Shown here in pieces: positions 7,503 to 15,260 of a stretch of 64,000 nt of DNA. Origin of the DNA: Streptomyces sp. D2-8 (GTDB lineage: Bacteria > Actinomycetota > Actinomycetes > Streptomycetales > Streptomycetaceae); assembly GCF_023184515.1 (NCBI RefSeq), contig NZ_JAAHBP010000013.1:1-64000 (forward strand). Reading direction: 5' to 3'. Position 1 is the first letter of the stretch. Every line of letters begins with the position of its first letter. The notes under the pieces are model-generated. The model ran no database searches. It was not told where the DNA came from and saw only the letters and a list, made by a program, of their open reading frames with translations. The position numbers were made by a program, and so were the translations under genes.

Positions 7503-8747
7503 CTAGTCCGCGTCCTCGCTGTCGATGCCCAGCCCGGGCAGCAGACCGGGCAGGAGCGGCGGGAGTGTCACATCCGGCTCGGGGACGGGTGTGTTGTCCT
7601 CCGCCGACGGGGAGGTGCTCGCCTCGCTGTCCGTCGGCGGGTCGAGCAGGCCGCCGGTGTTGCCGCCGAGCAGGCCGTCGCTGTCGCTGCCGGAGCCGGC
7701 CGAGCGGCTGGGGCTGCCGCTGCCGGTGCTGCGGTCGCCGCTGTGCCCGCCGCCGCTGTCGCTGGGGCGGGTCGAGCGGTCGGTGCCCGAGGAGCCGCTG
7801 GGGGCCGACTCGGAGGCGCCCTGCCGCTTGCCGTCGCCGCCGCTCGTGGCCGGGGGCTCGGGCAGCAGGGACCGCAGCGGGGCGACGTCCTCGTCTATGG
7901 CGTCGAACACCGACGACACCTGCTCGCTGACGTCCCCGAGCTGGACGGGCAGTCGCTCGCGCAGTTCGCCCCAGGCCTCGCGGTGGGAGCGGGAGAACGC
8001 GGACAGGGCCTGGATGGGGGCCAGCGAGTCCGGGTCGCGCTCGTACGCCTCGCTCAGCAGCCGGTGGCCCTCCGACGCGTCGTGCCGCATGCCGGACAGG
8101 GCGCGGCGGATCTCGCCGAGGGACTCGTGGTCCAGGGGGCCGCTGCGGCCGCGCTCCATCAGGCGGCGGGCTTCGCTGAGCCGGGTGGAGGCGTGGTCGA
8201 GGTAGACCCGGCCGCGCTCGTCCGACCCGTCGGCGAGGCCGAGCGTGACGTCCTCGATGCCGCGCTTGAGTCCGTAGAGCGAATCGCCGGGCAGGGCGTC
8301 CGAGCTGGCGGCGGACACACCGCCGAAGGCGCTCGCGGCCACTCCGACACTGAGTCCGCCCGCGGTGAGGCCCTTGGCGAGCCGGGAACGCGGCCGGAAC
8401 TTCTTCAGCGAACTCGCGCGGTGTGCGCCGCGAGCCCGGGATCGCTGCTCGGGGAGCGCTCGGTCCGTCGCCCCGCCGCCCGCGGTGCCCTCCTGCAGCA
8501 TGGCCTCGAAAGCGGCCACGAGCTGGGCCCGCTGGACGACCTTGACCTCCGGGTCGAGCTCCGGCTTGGGCAACGCGCCGAGACCCGAGGCGAGCGCCAG
8601 ATGGCGGGCCTGTTCGCTCGGTTCCGCGACTGCCGGGGCCGGTGCCGATCCTTCGGGCTGCTCGGCCGCCGTGCCCTGCTCGGACTGCTCCTCCAGGGCC
8701 TGGGCGAAGGCGTTCGCCCGCCGGTGCGCCGATACGTTCGCGATCAC
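7503..8747 (-). CDS. rsbN: Anti-sigma factor RsbN for BldN (DUF5667 protein)
   Basis: A 414-residue protein. Residues 1-120 are cytoplasmic with the HRRANAFAQALEE start and the ALPKPELDPEVKVVQRAQLVA segment. A single membrane helix, LTAGGLSVGVAASAFGGVSA, lies near residue 135. It is followed by an extracytoplasmic DUF5667 region (ALPGDSLYGLKRGIEDVTL) and a long Ser/Gly/Pro-rich tail. In S. coelicolor RsbN holds sigma-BldN inactive at the membrane and is encoded just downstream of bldN, as here. GTG 8747 is the start because GGAGG lies 8 bases upstream. A sigma-BldN-like promoter lies at 8878-8906. Confidence 0.9.
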   Translation of the reverse strand: MIANVSAHRRANAFAQALEEQSEQGTAAEQPEGSAPAPAVAEPSEQARHLALASGLGALPKPELDPEVKVVQRAQLVAAFEAMLQEGTAGGGATDRALPEQRSRARGAHRASSLKKFRPRSRLAKGLTAGGLSVGVAASAFGGVSAASSDALPGDSLYGLKRGIEDVTLGLADGSDERGRVYLDHASTRLSEARRLMERGRSGPLDHESLGEIRRALSGMRHDASEGHRLLSEAYERDPDSLAPIQALSAFSRSHREAWGELRERLPVQLGDVSEQVSSVFDAIDEDVAPLRSLLPEPPATSGGDGKRQGASESAPSGSSGTDRSTRPSDSGGGHSGDRSTGSGSPSRSAGSGSDSDGLLGGNTGGLLDPPTDSEASTSPSAEDNTPVPEPDVTLPPLLPGLLPGLGIDSEDAD

Positions 8748-8877
8748 TGGCGGCACCTCCTCTCGTCATGACGGTCGACTCCCCAGGGGGTCCTGAGGGT
8801 TGCACACCCTGACCACGACCACACGATCGAGTGATCGGAGTCGGCCAGGGGGTGACCACAGGGAGCCTGCATCCCGC

Positions 8878-8906
8878 ACAACGAGTGGCGTGGCACTTGG
8901 GTTACG
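8878..8906 (-). promoter_or_regulatory. Putative sigma-BldN promoter of rsbN
   Basis: On the minus strand CGTAAC (8906-8901) and CGTTGT (8883-8878) are separated by 17 bases. This is close to the published sigma-BldN consensus CGTAAC / CGTTGA. It would give a leader of about 120 bases ahead of the rsbN GTG at 8747. It would make RsbN synthesis dependent on the sigma factor it inhibits. Confidence 0.65.
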
Positions 8907-8983
8907 GACGTCGGCTGATCGGATGCCGAAGTCAACGGACTTTCACGGACCGTGAGTTGGATGTCGCCGAGCGTGCGGGGCGA

Positions 8984-9754
8984 TCAGCGGGCGTCTTCCG
9001 GGAGGAGCCGGGCGAGGGTGCGGACGGCCCGGTACTGGAGGGTCTTGATGGCGCCCTCGTTCTTGCCCATGACCCGGGCGGTCTCGGCGACGGAGAGGCC
9101 CTGGAGGAAGCGGAGCGTCACACACTCCTGCTGCTGGGGGTTGAGCCGCCGTACGGCGTCGAGCAGGGCGGCGTTGGAGAGGGACTCCAGGACGGAGTCC
9201 TCGGGGGAGCGCTCGACCTCGTTGGCGTCGAGCATCTCGCCGGTGGTGACCTCGAGGCGGAAGCGGCTGGACTTGAAGTGGTCCGCGACGAGGTTGCGGG
9301 CGATGGTGACGAGCCAGGCGCCGAAGTCACGGCCCTGCCAGGTGAAGGTGCCGATGCGGCGCAGGGCACGCAGAAAGGTCTCGCTGGTGAGGTCCTCGGC
9401 TGTCGCCTTTCCTCCGACTCGGTAATAGATGTACCGGTAGACGGTGTCGCTGTACTGGTCGTAGAGGCGTCCGAAGGCGTCGGACTCGCCGGCCTGGGCA
9501 CGCTCCACGAGGTCCATCATCCGGGCGCTGTCGCTGTCCGCGGCCGGCCGGCGCGCGGTGGCCGCCCCGGACGGGCGGCCTCGTCTGCCGACCGCAGCGC
9601 TGCCGTCGGCCAGTGCGTAGCACGGGCCGACGGGCGCGGCGGTGGCGAATGCGGGGACGGCGTACGCGGTGGGGACGAAGCCGCGCAACAGGTCTTGGAC
9701 CGTTGCGCGCAGCGTAGCCAGGCCCGAGGCGTCAACCCCGACGTGTGGGTACAC
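8984..9754 (-). CDS. bldN: Developmental ECF sigma factor BldN (pro-sigma)
   Basis: A 256-residue ECF sigma factor. Residues 1-86 are the unusual N-terminal extension known in BldN as a cleaved pro-sequence (starts MYPHVGVDASGLATLRATV). Region 2 follows: MDLVERAQAGESDAFGRLYD and YRYIYYRVGGKATAEDLTSE. Region 4 contains LRFLQGLSVAETARVMGKNE and AIKTLQYRAVRTL. BldN drives bldM and the chaplin/rodlin genes for aerial growth. The start is GTG 9754 with GGGAGT upstream. rsbN is downstream on the same strand with its own promoter. Confidence 0.95.
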   Translation of the reverse strand: MYPHVGVDASGLATLRATVQDLLRGFVPTAYAVPAFATAAPVGPCYALADGSAAVGRRGRPSGAATARRPAADSDSARMMDLVERAQAGESDAFGRLYDQYSDTVYRYIYYRVGGKATAEDLTSETFLRALRRIGTFTWQGRDFGAWLVTIARNLVADHFKSSRFRLEVTTGEMLDANEVERSPEDSVLESLSNAALLDAVRRLNPQQQECVTLRFLQGLSVAETARVMGKNEGAIKTLQYRAVRTLARLLPEDAR

Positions 9755-10103
9755 GGGACTCCCAGAGGCAGAGCTTCCATCACGTGCAGTGCGGGACCTT
9801 TCACCCGTCGTAGCGACGGAGGGGTACCGGTTTGCGTCTGAGGAGAATAACGCTTCGTGCAGGCACTGCTACACCGAGTTGCTCAAATCATCGATTACGT
9901 CGCTTCCGTAACCGATTGACGCCCGATCAAGTGCCGGAAGGTGAACGGTTGTTGATCGGAATGGTTCGGATTGCGGCTGAGTCCAGGGCGTGTTGTGGCC
10001 GTGTGCAGCCAAGAGGACTGGATACGGGGTTGCGGGGGTACGCCAGTTGGATTTACGGGGTTTGTCATCCCGTAAACGATGGTGTCCCGGTTTGATCAGA
10101 TGG
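9755..10103 (-). promoter_or_regulatory. bldN upstream region, no gene
   Basis: This 349-base gap separates bldN from the HAD-IB gene, both on the minus strand, so it must hold the bldN promoter and control sites. It is less GC-rich than the surrounding genes. I see no convincing open frame. A hairpin near 10052-10076 is listed separately. I could not fix a BldD box or the promoter hexamers with confidence. Confidence 0.6.
10052..10076 (-). terminator. Hairpin downstream of the HAD-IB gene
   Basis: TTTACGGG (10052-10059) and CCCGTAAA (10069-10076) form a perfect 8-bp stem with a 9-base loop, 28 bases past the stop codon of the HAD-IB gene. It may be that gene's terminator, or an operator for bldN. 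Confidence 0.45.
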
Positions 10104-11021
10104 TCAGCGGCGTCGGCGGTGCAGGGCGATGGCGGCCGCCGTGCCGCCGGCGACCGCGCCGACGCCCGCCGCGGCCGGGATGCCGACCTTGGCGGCCTTG
10201 CGGCCCGTGCGGTAGTCGCGCAGGCGCCAGTCCAGCTCGCGGGCGTGTTTGCGCAGCTTGCTGTCCGGGTTGATGGCGTAGGGGTGGCCGACCAGCGAGA
10301 GCATCGGGATGTCGTTGTGCGAGTCGCTGTAGGCGGCGCAGCGGCCGAGGTCCAGGCCCTCGGCGGCGGCCAGGGCGCGTACGGCCTCGGCCTTCGCGGG
10401 GCCGTGCAGCGGCTCGCCGACGAGTTTGCCGGTGTAGACGCCGTCGACGGACTCGGCGACCGTGCCCAGGGCGCCGGTCAGGCCCAGGCGCCGGGCGATG
10501 ACCTGGGCGATCTCGACGGGGGCGGCCGTCACCAGCCACACCCTCTGGCCCGCGTCCAGGTGGGCCTGGGCGAGGGCGCGGGTACCGGGCCAGATGCGCT
10601 CGGCCATGTACTCGTCGTAGATCTCCTCGCCGATCGACTGGAGTTCGGCGACGCGGTGGCCCTGGACGATCGACAGGGCCGAGTCGCGGGCCTCCTGCAT
10701 GTGTTCGGGGTCCTCGACCCCGGCGAGCCGGAACCACGCCTGCTGCCAGGCGAACTTCGCGAGCTCGCGGGTCTCGAAGAACTTCCGCTTGTACAGGCCG
10801 CGTCCGAAGTGGAAGAGGGCCGCGCCCTGCATGACGGTGTTGTCCAGGTCGAAGAAGGCGGCGGCCTGGTCGTCGCCGTGCACCGGGAACTGCGGTTCCT
10901 CGGTCGTGCCGGCGGCTTCCTGCGTGGACTTGCGGGCTGCCTCCGCCGAGGCCTCGCCTGCCAAAACGCTCCGCGCCGTGGCGGAGCGCCTACGGGGAGT
11001 GAGCCATCCTAGAGCGGCCAT
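10104..11021 (-). CDS. HAD-IB family phosphatase (SerB-like) with C-terminal membrane helix
   Basis: A 305-residue HAD subfamily IB protein. Motif I is AAFFDLDNTVMQGAALFHF (residue ~55). Motif II is VWLVTAAPVEIAQ, and the region around CAAYSDSHNDIPMLSLVG carries motifs III and IV. After the catalytic domain comes a basic stretch and a hydrophobic GIPAAAGVGAVAGGTAAAIAL segment followed by HRRRR, which suggests a C-terminal membrane anchor. Relatives include phosphoserine phosphatase and lipid phosphatases; the substrate is unknown. TATGCT ends 6 bases before the ATG, so the transcript is probably leaderless. Confidence 0.82.
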   Translation of the reverse strand: MAALGWLTPRRRSATARSVLAGEASAEAARKSTQEAAGTTEEPQFPVHGDDQAAAFFDLDNTVMQGAALFHFGRGLYKRKFFETRELAKFAWQQAWFRLAGVEDPEHMQEARDSALSIVQGHRVAELQSIGEEIYDEYMAERIWPGTRALAQAHLDAGQRVWLVTAAPVEIAQVIARRLGLTGALGTVAESVDGVYTGKLVGEPLHGPAKAEAVRALAAAEGLDLGRCAAYSDSHNDIPMLSLVGHPYAINPDSKLRKHARELDWRLRDYRTGRKAAKVGIPAAAGVGAVAGGTAAAIALHRRRR

Positions 11022-11192
11022 GGCGTGAGCATAGCCAGTTTGTTCGGGGGTTCCGGAGTCGAGAGGTTGGGAGCGTGTGAACTCTCGGCAAGCGTGTCGT
11101 TAAAGATGCCGTGCGATATGAACGCGGCCGGCGCGTCCCCTGGCCCTTTCGCGGGGGTTCCGCTTGGCCGCGGGCGCGCGACAATGGCCGAC

Positions 11193-11462
11193 ATGAGTCC
11201 CCTCTTCCGTCGCAGGCCCCCTCGGGACCGGCTCGTCACCCTGATCCGCAAGCCCGGCTGTCATCTGTGTGATGACGCACAGGTCGTTGTGGAGAAGGTG
11301 TGCGGTGATCTCGGAGTCCCCTGGGAGCAGAAGGACATCACCGAGGATCGGGAACTGTACGACCAGTACTGGGAGCAGATCCCGGTCGTACTGGTGGACG
11401 GCAGGCAGCACACGTTCTGGCGCGTGAACGAGGACCGCCTGCGCAAGGCGCTGACCGACTGA
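11193..11462 (+). CDS. Glutaredoxin-family thiol-disulfide protein
   Basis: An 89-residue thioredoxin-fold protein with the redox motif KPGCHLCDDA (CxxC) at residues ~20-23 after an Arg-rich start, and the cis-Pro strand QIPVVLVDG. It belongs to the DUF836/glutaredoxin-like group. In S. coelicolor a homologue lies next to rex. ATG 11193 is chosen with a GACAAT hexamer 7 bases upstream (leaderless type); ATG 11184 is an alternative. The redox partner is unknown; mycothiol is the main thiol in this group of bacteria. Confidence 0.8.
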   Translation: MSPLFRRRPPRDRLVTLIRKPGCHLCDDAQVVVEKVCGDLGVPWEQKDITEDRELYDQYWEQIPVVLVDGRQHTFWRVNEDRLRKALTD

Positions 11463-11678
11463 TCCCGCCCGGGCGAGCGACTGACCGATCAGTCCAAAGC
11501 GGCCGCCGGGTCGCTTAGGATCGATGGTGGCTTGATCTCGGGGGCGGGATTCACTGAGGAGAGTGTGCGGTTTTGCCCCCAGAAGACAAGGAACGGTGGT
11601 GCGAATGCGCCGGTTCCCTGCGCGCGCGCCGGGGGCGCGTGAGCCCGGTCACGTTGGGCGGGCAAATCGGACACCATC

Positions 11679-11698
11679 TTTGTGCACGCGTTCACAAA
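11679..11698. promoter_or_regulatory. Rex operator (ROP box)
   Basis: TGTGCACGCGTTCACA (11681-11696) flanked by T and A bases matches the Streptomyces Rex operator consensus TGTGAACGCGTTCACA at all but one position. It lies about 80 bases upstream of rex and overlaps the -35 element of the likely promoter. Binding of Rex at low NADH would block transcription of rex-hemACD. Confidence 0.93.
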
Positions 11699-11708
11699 GA
11701 CATAGCCT
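11680..11708 (+). promoter_or_regulatory. Likely promoter of rex-hemA-hemC-hemD
   Basis: TTGTGC (11680-11685) and TAGCCT (11703-11708) are spaced by 17 bases, a good vegetative-type promoter. The -35 lies inside the Rex operator, so Rex and RNA polymerase should compete. Confidence 0.65.
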
Positions 11709-11776
11709 GCATTCGACGGGGCGGTCATGTAGGGACGTATGACCGCCTACAGCCCCGCTCTACCCGCAGGAGCACC

Positions 11777-12541
11777 GTGGCAACTGGCCGAACTCACCGA
11801 CCGGCGACCCGCAGCCGAGGGATTCCCGAGGCCACCGTCGCCCGGCTTCCGCTGTACCTCCGCGCTCTGACCGCACTGTCGGAGCGCTCGGTTCCCACGG
11901 TCTCCTCCGAGGAGCTCGCGGCCGCGGCGGGGGTCAACTCCGCGAAGCTGCGCAAGGACTTCTCCTACCTCGGGTCGTACGGGACCAGGGGTGTCGGCTA
12001 CGACGTCGAGTATCTCGTGTACCAGATCTCCCGCGAACTGGGGCTCACCCAGGACTGGCCGGTTGTGATCGTCGGTATCGGTAACCTCGGCGCGGCCCTC
12101 GCCAACTACGGCGGTTTCGCCTCCCGCGGCTTCCGGGTCGCCGCGCTCATCGACGCCGACCCGGCCATGGCCGGCAAGCCCGTCGCCGGGATCCCGGTGC
12201 AGCACTCCGACGACCTGGAGAAGATCATCCAGGACAACGGCGTGTCGATCGGCGTCATCGCCACCCCCGCCGGTGCCGCTCAGGCGGTCTGCGACCGGCT
12301 CGTGGCCGCCGGTGTCACCTCCATCCTGAACTTCGCGCCGACCGTGCTGTCCGTCCCGGACGGCGTCGACGTGCGCAAGGTCGACCTCTCCATCGAGCTG
12401 CAGATCCTCGCCTTCCACGAGCAGCGCAAGGCCGGCGAGGAGGCCGCCGCCTCCGACGGGGGCGTCCCGGTCGCCGCCGCCCGCAGCGATTCCGCCGACC
12501 AGGGACCCGACGGGGACATGCCCGCCGTGATGCCGGCATGA
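11777..12541 (+). CDS. rex: Redox-sensing transcriptional repressor Rex
   Basis: A 254-residue repressor. Residues ~12-85 are a winged helix (PEATVARLPLYLRAL, SSEELAAAAGVNSAKLRKD). The Rossmann domain starts near residue 95 with VVIVGIGNLGAALANYGGF and binds NAD(H); the C-terminal swapped helix includes QILAFHEQRKAGEE. Rex senses the NADH/NAD ratio and represses respiratory and heme genes when NADH is low. GTG 11777 is used, with AGGAG 4 bases upstream; it gives the N-terminus known for S. coelicolor Rex. Its stop overlaps the hemA start (ATGA). Confidence 0.97.
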   Translation: MATGRTHRPATRSRGIPEATVARLPLYLRALTALSERSVPTVSSEELAAAAGVNSAKLRKDFSYLGSYGTRGVGYDVEYLVYQISRELGLTQDWPVVIVGIGNLGAALANYGGFASRGFRVAALIDADPAMAGKPVAGIPVQHSDDLEKIIQDNGVSIGVIATPAGAAQAVCDRLVAAGVTSILNFAPTVLSVPDGVDVRKVDLSIELQILAFHEQRKAGEEAAASDGGVPVAAARSDSADQGPDGDMPAVMPA

Positions 12542-14304
12542 GCCTCCTCGTCGTCGGACTCAGCCACCGCAGCGCCCCGGTCAGCGTGCTGGAGCGGGCC
12601 TCGCTGAACGCGGACGCGCAGATCAAGCTGCTCCAGGACACGGTCGCCGCCGAGCCGGCCACCGAGGCCGCGCTGCTCGCCACGTGCAACCGCATCGAGC
12701 TCTATGCCGACGTGGACAAGTTCCACGCCGGTGTCGCCGAGCTGTCCACGCTGCTCGCCCAGCACAGCGGGGTCGGCCTGGAGGAGCTCACTCCCTATCT
12801 CTATGTGCACTACGAGGACCGGGCCGTCCACCACCTGTTCTCGGTGGCCTGCGGGCTGGACTCCATGGTCGTCGGCGAGGGACAGATCCTCGGCCAGATC
12901 AAGGACTCCCTGGCCCGGGCCCAGGACCTGCACTCCGCCGGCCGTCTCCTGAACGACCTGTTCCAGCAGGCCCTCAGGGTCGGCAAGCGCGCCCACTCCG
13001 AGACCGGCATCGACCGCGCCGGCCAGTCCCTGGTCACCTTCGGCCTGGAGCAGCTGGCCCGGGGCGGGGACGTACAGCAGTGGGCGCGGGGCAAGAGGGC
13101 CCTGGTCATCGGGGCCGGGTCGATGTCCTCCCTGGCCGCCGCCACGCTCGCGCGGGCCGGTGTCACCGAGATCGTCGTCGCCAACCGCACCGTCGACCGC
13201 GCCGAGCGCCTCGCCCAGATCCTCATGGAGGGCGACGACACGGACGTGGCGGCCCGCGCGGTACCGATGGAGTCGGTGCCGGCCGAGCTGACACGTGCCG
13301 ACGTCACCGTCTCCTGCACCGGCGCGACGGGCCTGGTCCTGACGGCCGAGTCGGTCGCCGAGGCGACCGAGGGCCGTACGCCGCCGTCGGCGGGGCCCGG
13401 CGAGGACGGACCGTCGGCGCCGGGCGGCGAGTCCGGCCGTACAGCCGGGGCGCAGCGCAGGGGCCCGTCGGGCACCGGCCTCGGCAGCGAGGACGGCTGT
13501 CCGCTGGACCTGTCCGCGGTGCAGGGCACCGCCGGATTCTCCGTGCTGGGCGAGGCGGCCGTGGCCGGGATGGCAGCCGCCGAGCTGGAGCAGCACGCGG
13601 CGTGGGTGGACAAGGGCACGGTGGGCGGCGCCCAGCGTGCGGCGGGCGGTTCGGCCCGGCCGGGATCGGCCGGTACGCTCGACCCGGCCACGGACACCGA
13701 CGCCATCGCCGCGCTCGCCGCGACCGTCGCCACCGTCGGCCGGATCCCCGAGCGGCGCCGGCCCGAGCCGGTCGAGGAGCCGCAGCGGCCCGAGCCCGTG
13801 CTCTTCCTGCTCGACCTCGCGATGCCGCGCGACATCGACGCGGCCGTGCACCGGCTGGCCGGGGTGCGGCTGGTGGACATCGAGTCGCTGGCGGAGGCCA
13901 CCGCGGGCGCTCCGATGGCTGCCGATGTGGACCAGGTCCGGCGTATCGTCTCCGACGAGGTCGCGGCCTTCGGGGCAGCACTGCGGGCCGCGCACATCAC
14001 ACCGACCGTGGTCGCCCTGCGCACCATGGCCGCCGATGTTGTGGCCGGCGAGATCGCCCGGCTGGACGGGCGGCTGCCCGGACTCGACGACAAGCACCGA
14101 GCGGAGATCACCCAGACCGTGCGGCGCGTGGTCGACAAACTGCTCCACGCGCCGACCGTGCGGGTCAAGCAACTCGCGGCCGAACCCGGCGGCGCCGGGT
14201 ACGCGGACGCACTGCGGACCCTGTTCGACCTCGACCCCGAGACGGTGGCCGCCGTCTCCCGGGCCGAGGACAGCACCACCGAGAAAGACCGAGGGCCGGC
14301 ATGA
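12538..14304 (+). CDS. hemA: Glutamyl-tRNA reductase
   Basis: A 588-residue enzyme that reduces glutamyl-tRNA(Glu) to glutamate-1-semialdehyde with NADPH, the first committed step of C5 tetrapyrrole synthesis. The catalytic Cys50 is in LATCNRIELYAD. Other features are GEGQILGQIKDS and the NADPH-binding VIGAGSMSSLAAATLARAG. Most bacterial HemA are about 420 residues. The extra length is an acidic Gly/Pro/Ser-rich insert of roughly 140 residues between VTVSCTGATGLVL and PVLFLLDLAMPRDID, inside the NADPH domain. Streptomyces enzymes are known to be long. Both ends overlap neighbours by ATGA, so translation is coupled. Confidence 0.97.
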   Translation: MSLLVVGLSHRSAPVSVLERASLNADAQIKLLQDTVAAEPATEAALLATCNRIELYADVDKFHAGVAELSTLLAQHSGVGLEELTPYLYVHYEDRAVHHLFSVACGLDSMVVGEGQILGQIKDSLARAQDLHSAGRLLNDLFQQALRVGKRAHSETGIDRAGQSLVTFGLEQLARGGDVQQWARGKRALVIGAGSMSSLAAATLARAGVTEIVVANRTVDRAERLAQILMEGDDTDVAARAVPMESVPAELTRADVTVSCTGATGLVLTAESVAEATEGRTPPSAGPGEDGPSAPGGESGRTAGAQRRGPSGTGLGSEDGCPLDLSAVQGTAGFSVLGEAAVAGMAAAELEQHAAWVDKGTVGGAQRAAGGSARPGSAGTLDPATDTDAIAALAATVATVGRIPERRRPEPVEEPQRPEPVLFLLDLAMPRDIDAAVHRLAGVRLVDIESLAEATAGAPMAADVDQVRRIVSDEVAAFGAALRAAHITPTVVALRTMAADVVAGEIARLDGRLPGLDDKHRAEITQTVRRVVDKLLHAPTVRVKQLAAEPGGAGYADALRTLFDLDPETVAAVSRAEDSTTEKDRGPA

Positions 14305-15260
14305 CCGACAAGACGCTGAGGCTCGGCACCCGGCGCAGCAGGCTCGCCATGGCCCAGTCCGGCCAGGTGGCGGAAGCCGTGAGCCAGGTGACCGGGCGGC
14401 CCGTCGAGCTCGTCGAGATCACCACGTACGGCGACACCTCGCGCGAGCAGCTCGCCCAGATCGGCGGGACCGGCGTGTTCGTGACCGCCCTGCGCGACGC
14501 GCTGCTCAAGGGCGAGGTCGACTTCGCGGTGCACTCGCTGAAGGACCTGCCGACCACGCAGCCCGACGAGCTGGTCGTGGCCGCCGTGCCGGTGCGCGAG
14601 GACCCGCGCGACGTGATCGTCGCCCGGGACGCGCTGAAGTTCACCGACCTGCCCTCCGGGGCCCGCATCGGTACGGGTTCGCCGCGCCGCATGGCGCAGC
14701 TCAACGCGTACGCCCGCAGCCACGGACTGGACATAGCGACGGTCCCGATCCGCGGCAACGTCGACACCCGGATCGGATACGTGCGCAGCGGCGAACTCGA
14801 CGCCGTCGTGCTGGCCGCCGCCGGACTGAACCGCATCGGCCGCGGTGACGAAGCGACCGACTTCCTGTCGGTCGACACGGTTTTGCCCGCCCCCGGCCAG
14901 GGGGCACTGGCGATCGAGTGTGCCGCGGGCAACGCGGACCTCATCGCCGCGCTCGCCGAACTCGACGACCCGCTCACGCGGATCGCCGTAACGGCCGAGC
15001 GATCACTGCTCGCCGCCCTGGAGGCCGGTTGCAGTGCACCTGTGGGTGCGCTGGCCGACCTGCTGGCCGACGGGCAGATTGTCAAGGAAATGCGCCTGCG
15101 CGCGGTCGTCGGGACCACCGACGGCACGCGCATGGTGCAGCTGTCCACCACCGGTCCCGTGCCCGAGACGCACGACGGGGCAATGGCGCTCGGTCGCGAA
15201 CTCGCGGCCGAGATGCTCGCCCAGGGCGCGGCCGGTCTGATGGGGGAGCGAGCACATTGA
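14301..15260 (+). CDS. hemC: Hydroxymethylbilane synthase (porphobilinogen deaminase)
   Basis: A 319-residue enzyme that polymerises four porphobilinogens into hydroxymethylbilane. It starts LRLGTRRSRLAMAQS and contains VDFAVHSLKDLPT with the catalytic Asp region, IGTGSPRRMAQL and IRGNVDTR. The Cys of LEAGCSAPVGA (residue ~244) anchors the dipyrromethane cofactor. The ATG overlaps the hemA stop (ATGA). The stop overlaps the TTG of the next gene. In the hemA region this frame stays open far upstream, but only from 14301 does it encode the family. Confidence 0.97.
   Translation: MTDKTLRLGTRRSRLAMAQSGQVAEAVSQVTGRPVELVEITTYGDTSREQLAQIGGTGVFVTALRDALLKGEVDFAVHSLKDLPTTQPDELVVAAVPVREDPRDVIVARDALKFTDLPSGARIGTGSPRRMAQLNAYARSHGLDIATVPIRGNVDTRIGYVRSGELDAVVLAAAGLNRIGRGDEATDFLSVDTVLPAPGQGALAIECAAGNADLIAALAELDDPLTRIAVTAERSLLAALEAGCSAPVGALADLLADGQIVKEMRLRAVVGTTDGTRMVQLSTTGPVPETHDGAMALGRELAAEMLAQGAAGLMGERAH

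Noticed and set aside
9755..10103. A BldD box and specific promoter hexamers upstream of bldN
   Set aside because: Several half-sites resemble the degenerate consensus, but none stood out; naming one would be guesswork.
12684..14300. Long open frame preceding hemC in the same frame
   Set aside because: It lies inside hemA in another frame and is Arg/Gly/Ala-rich; HemC homology begins at 14301.
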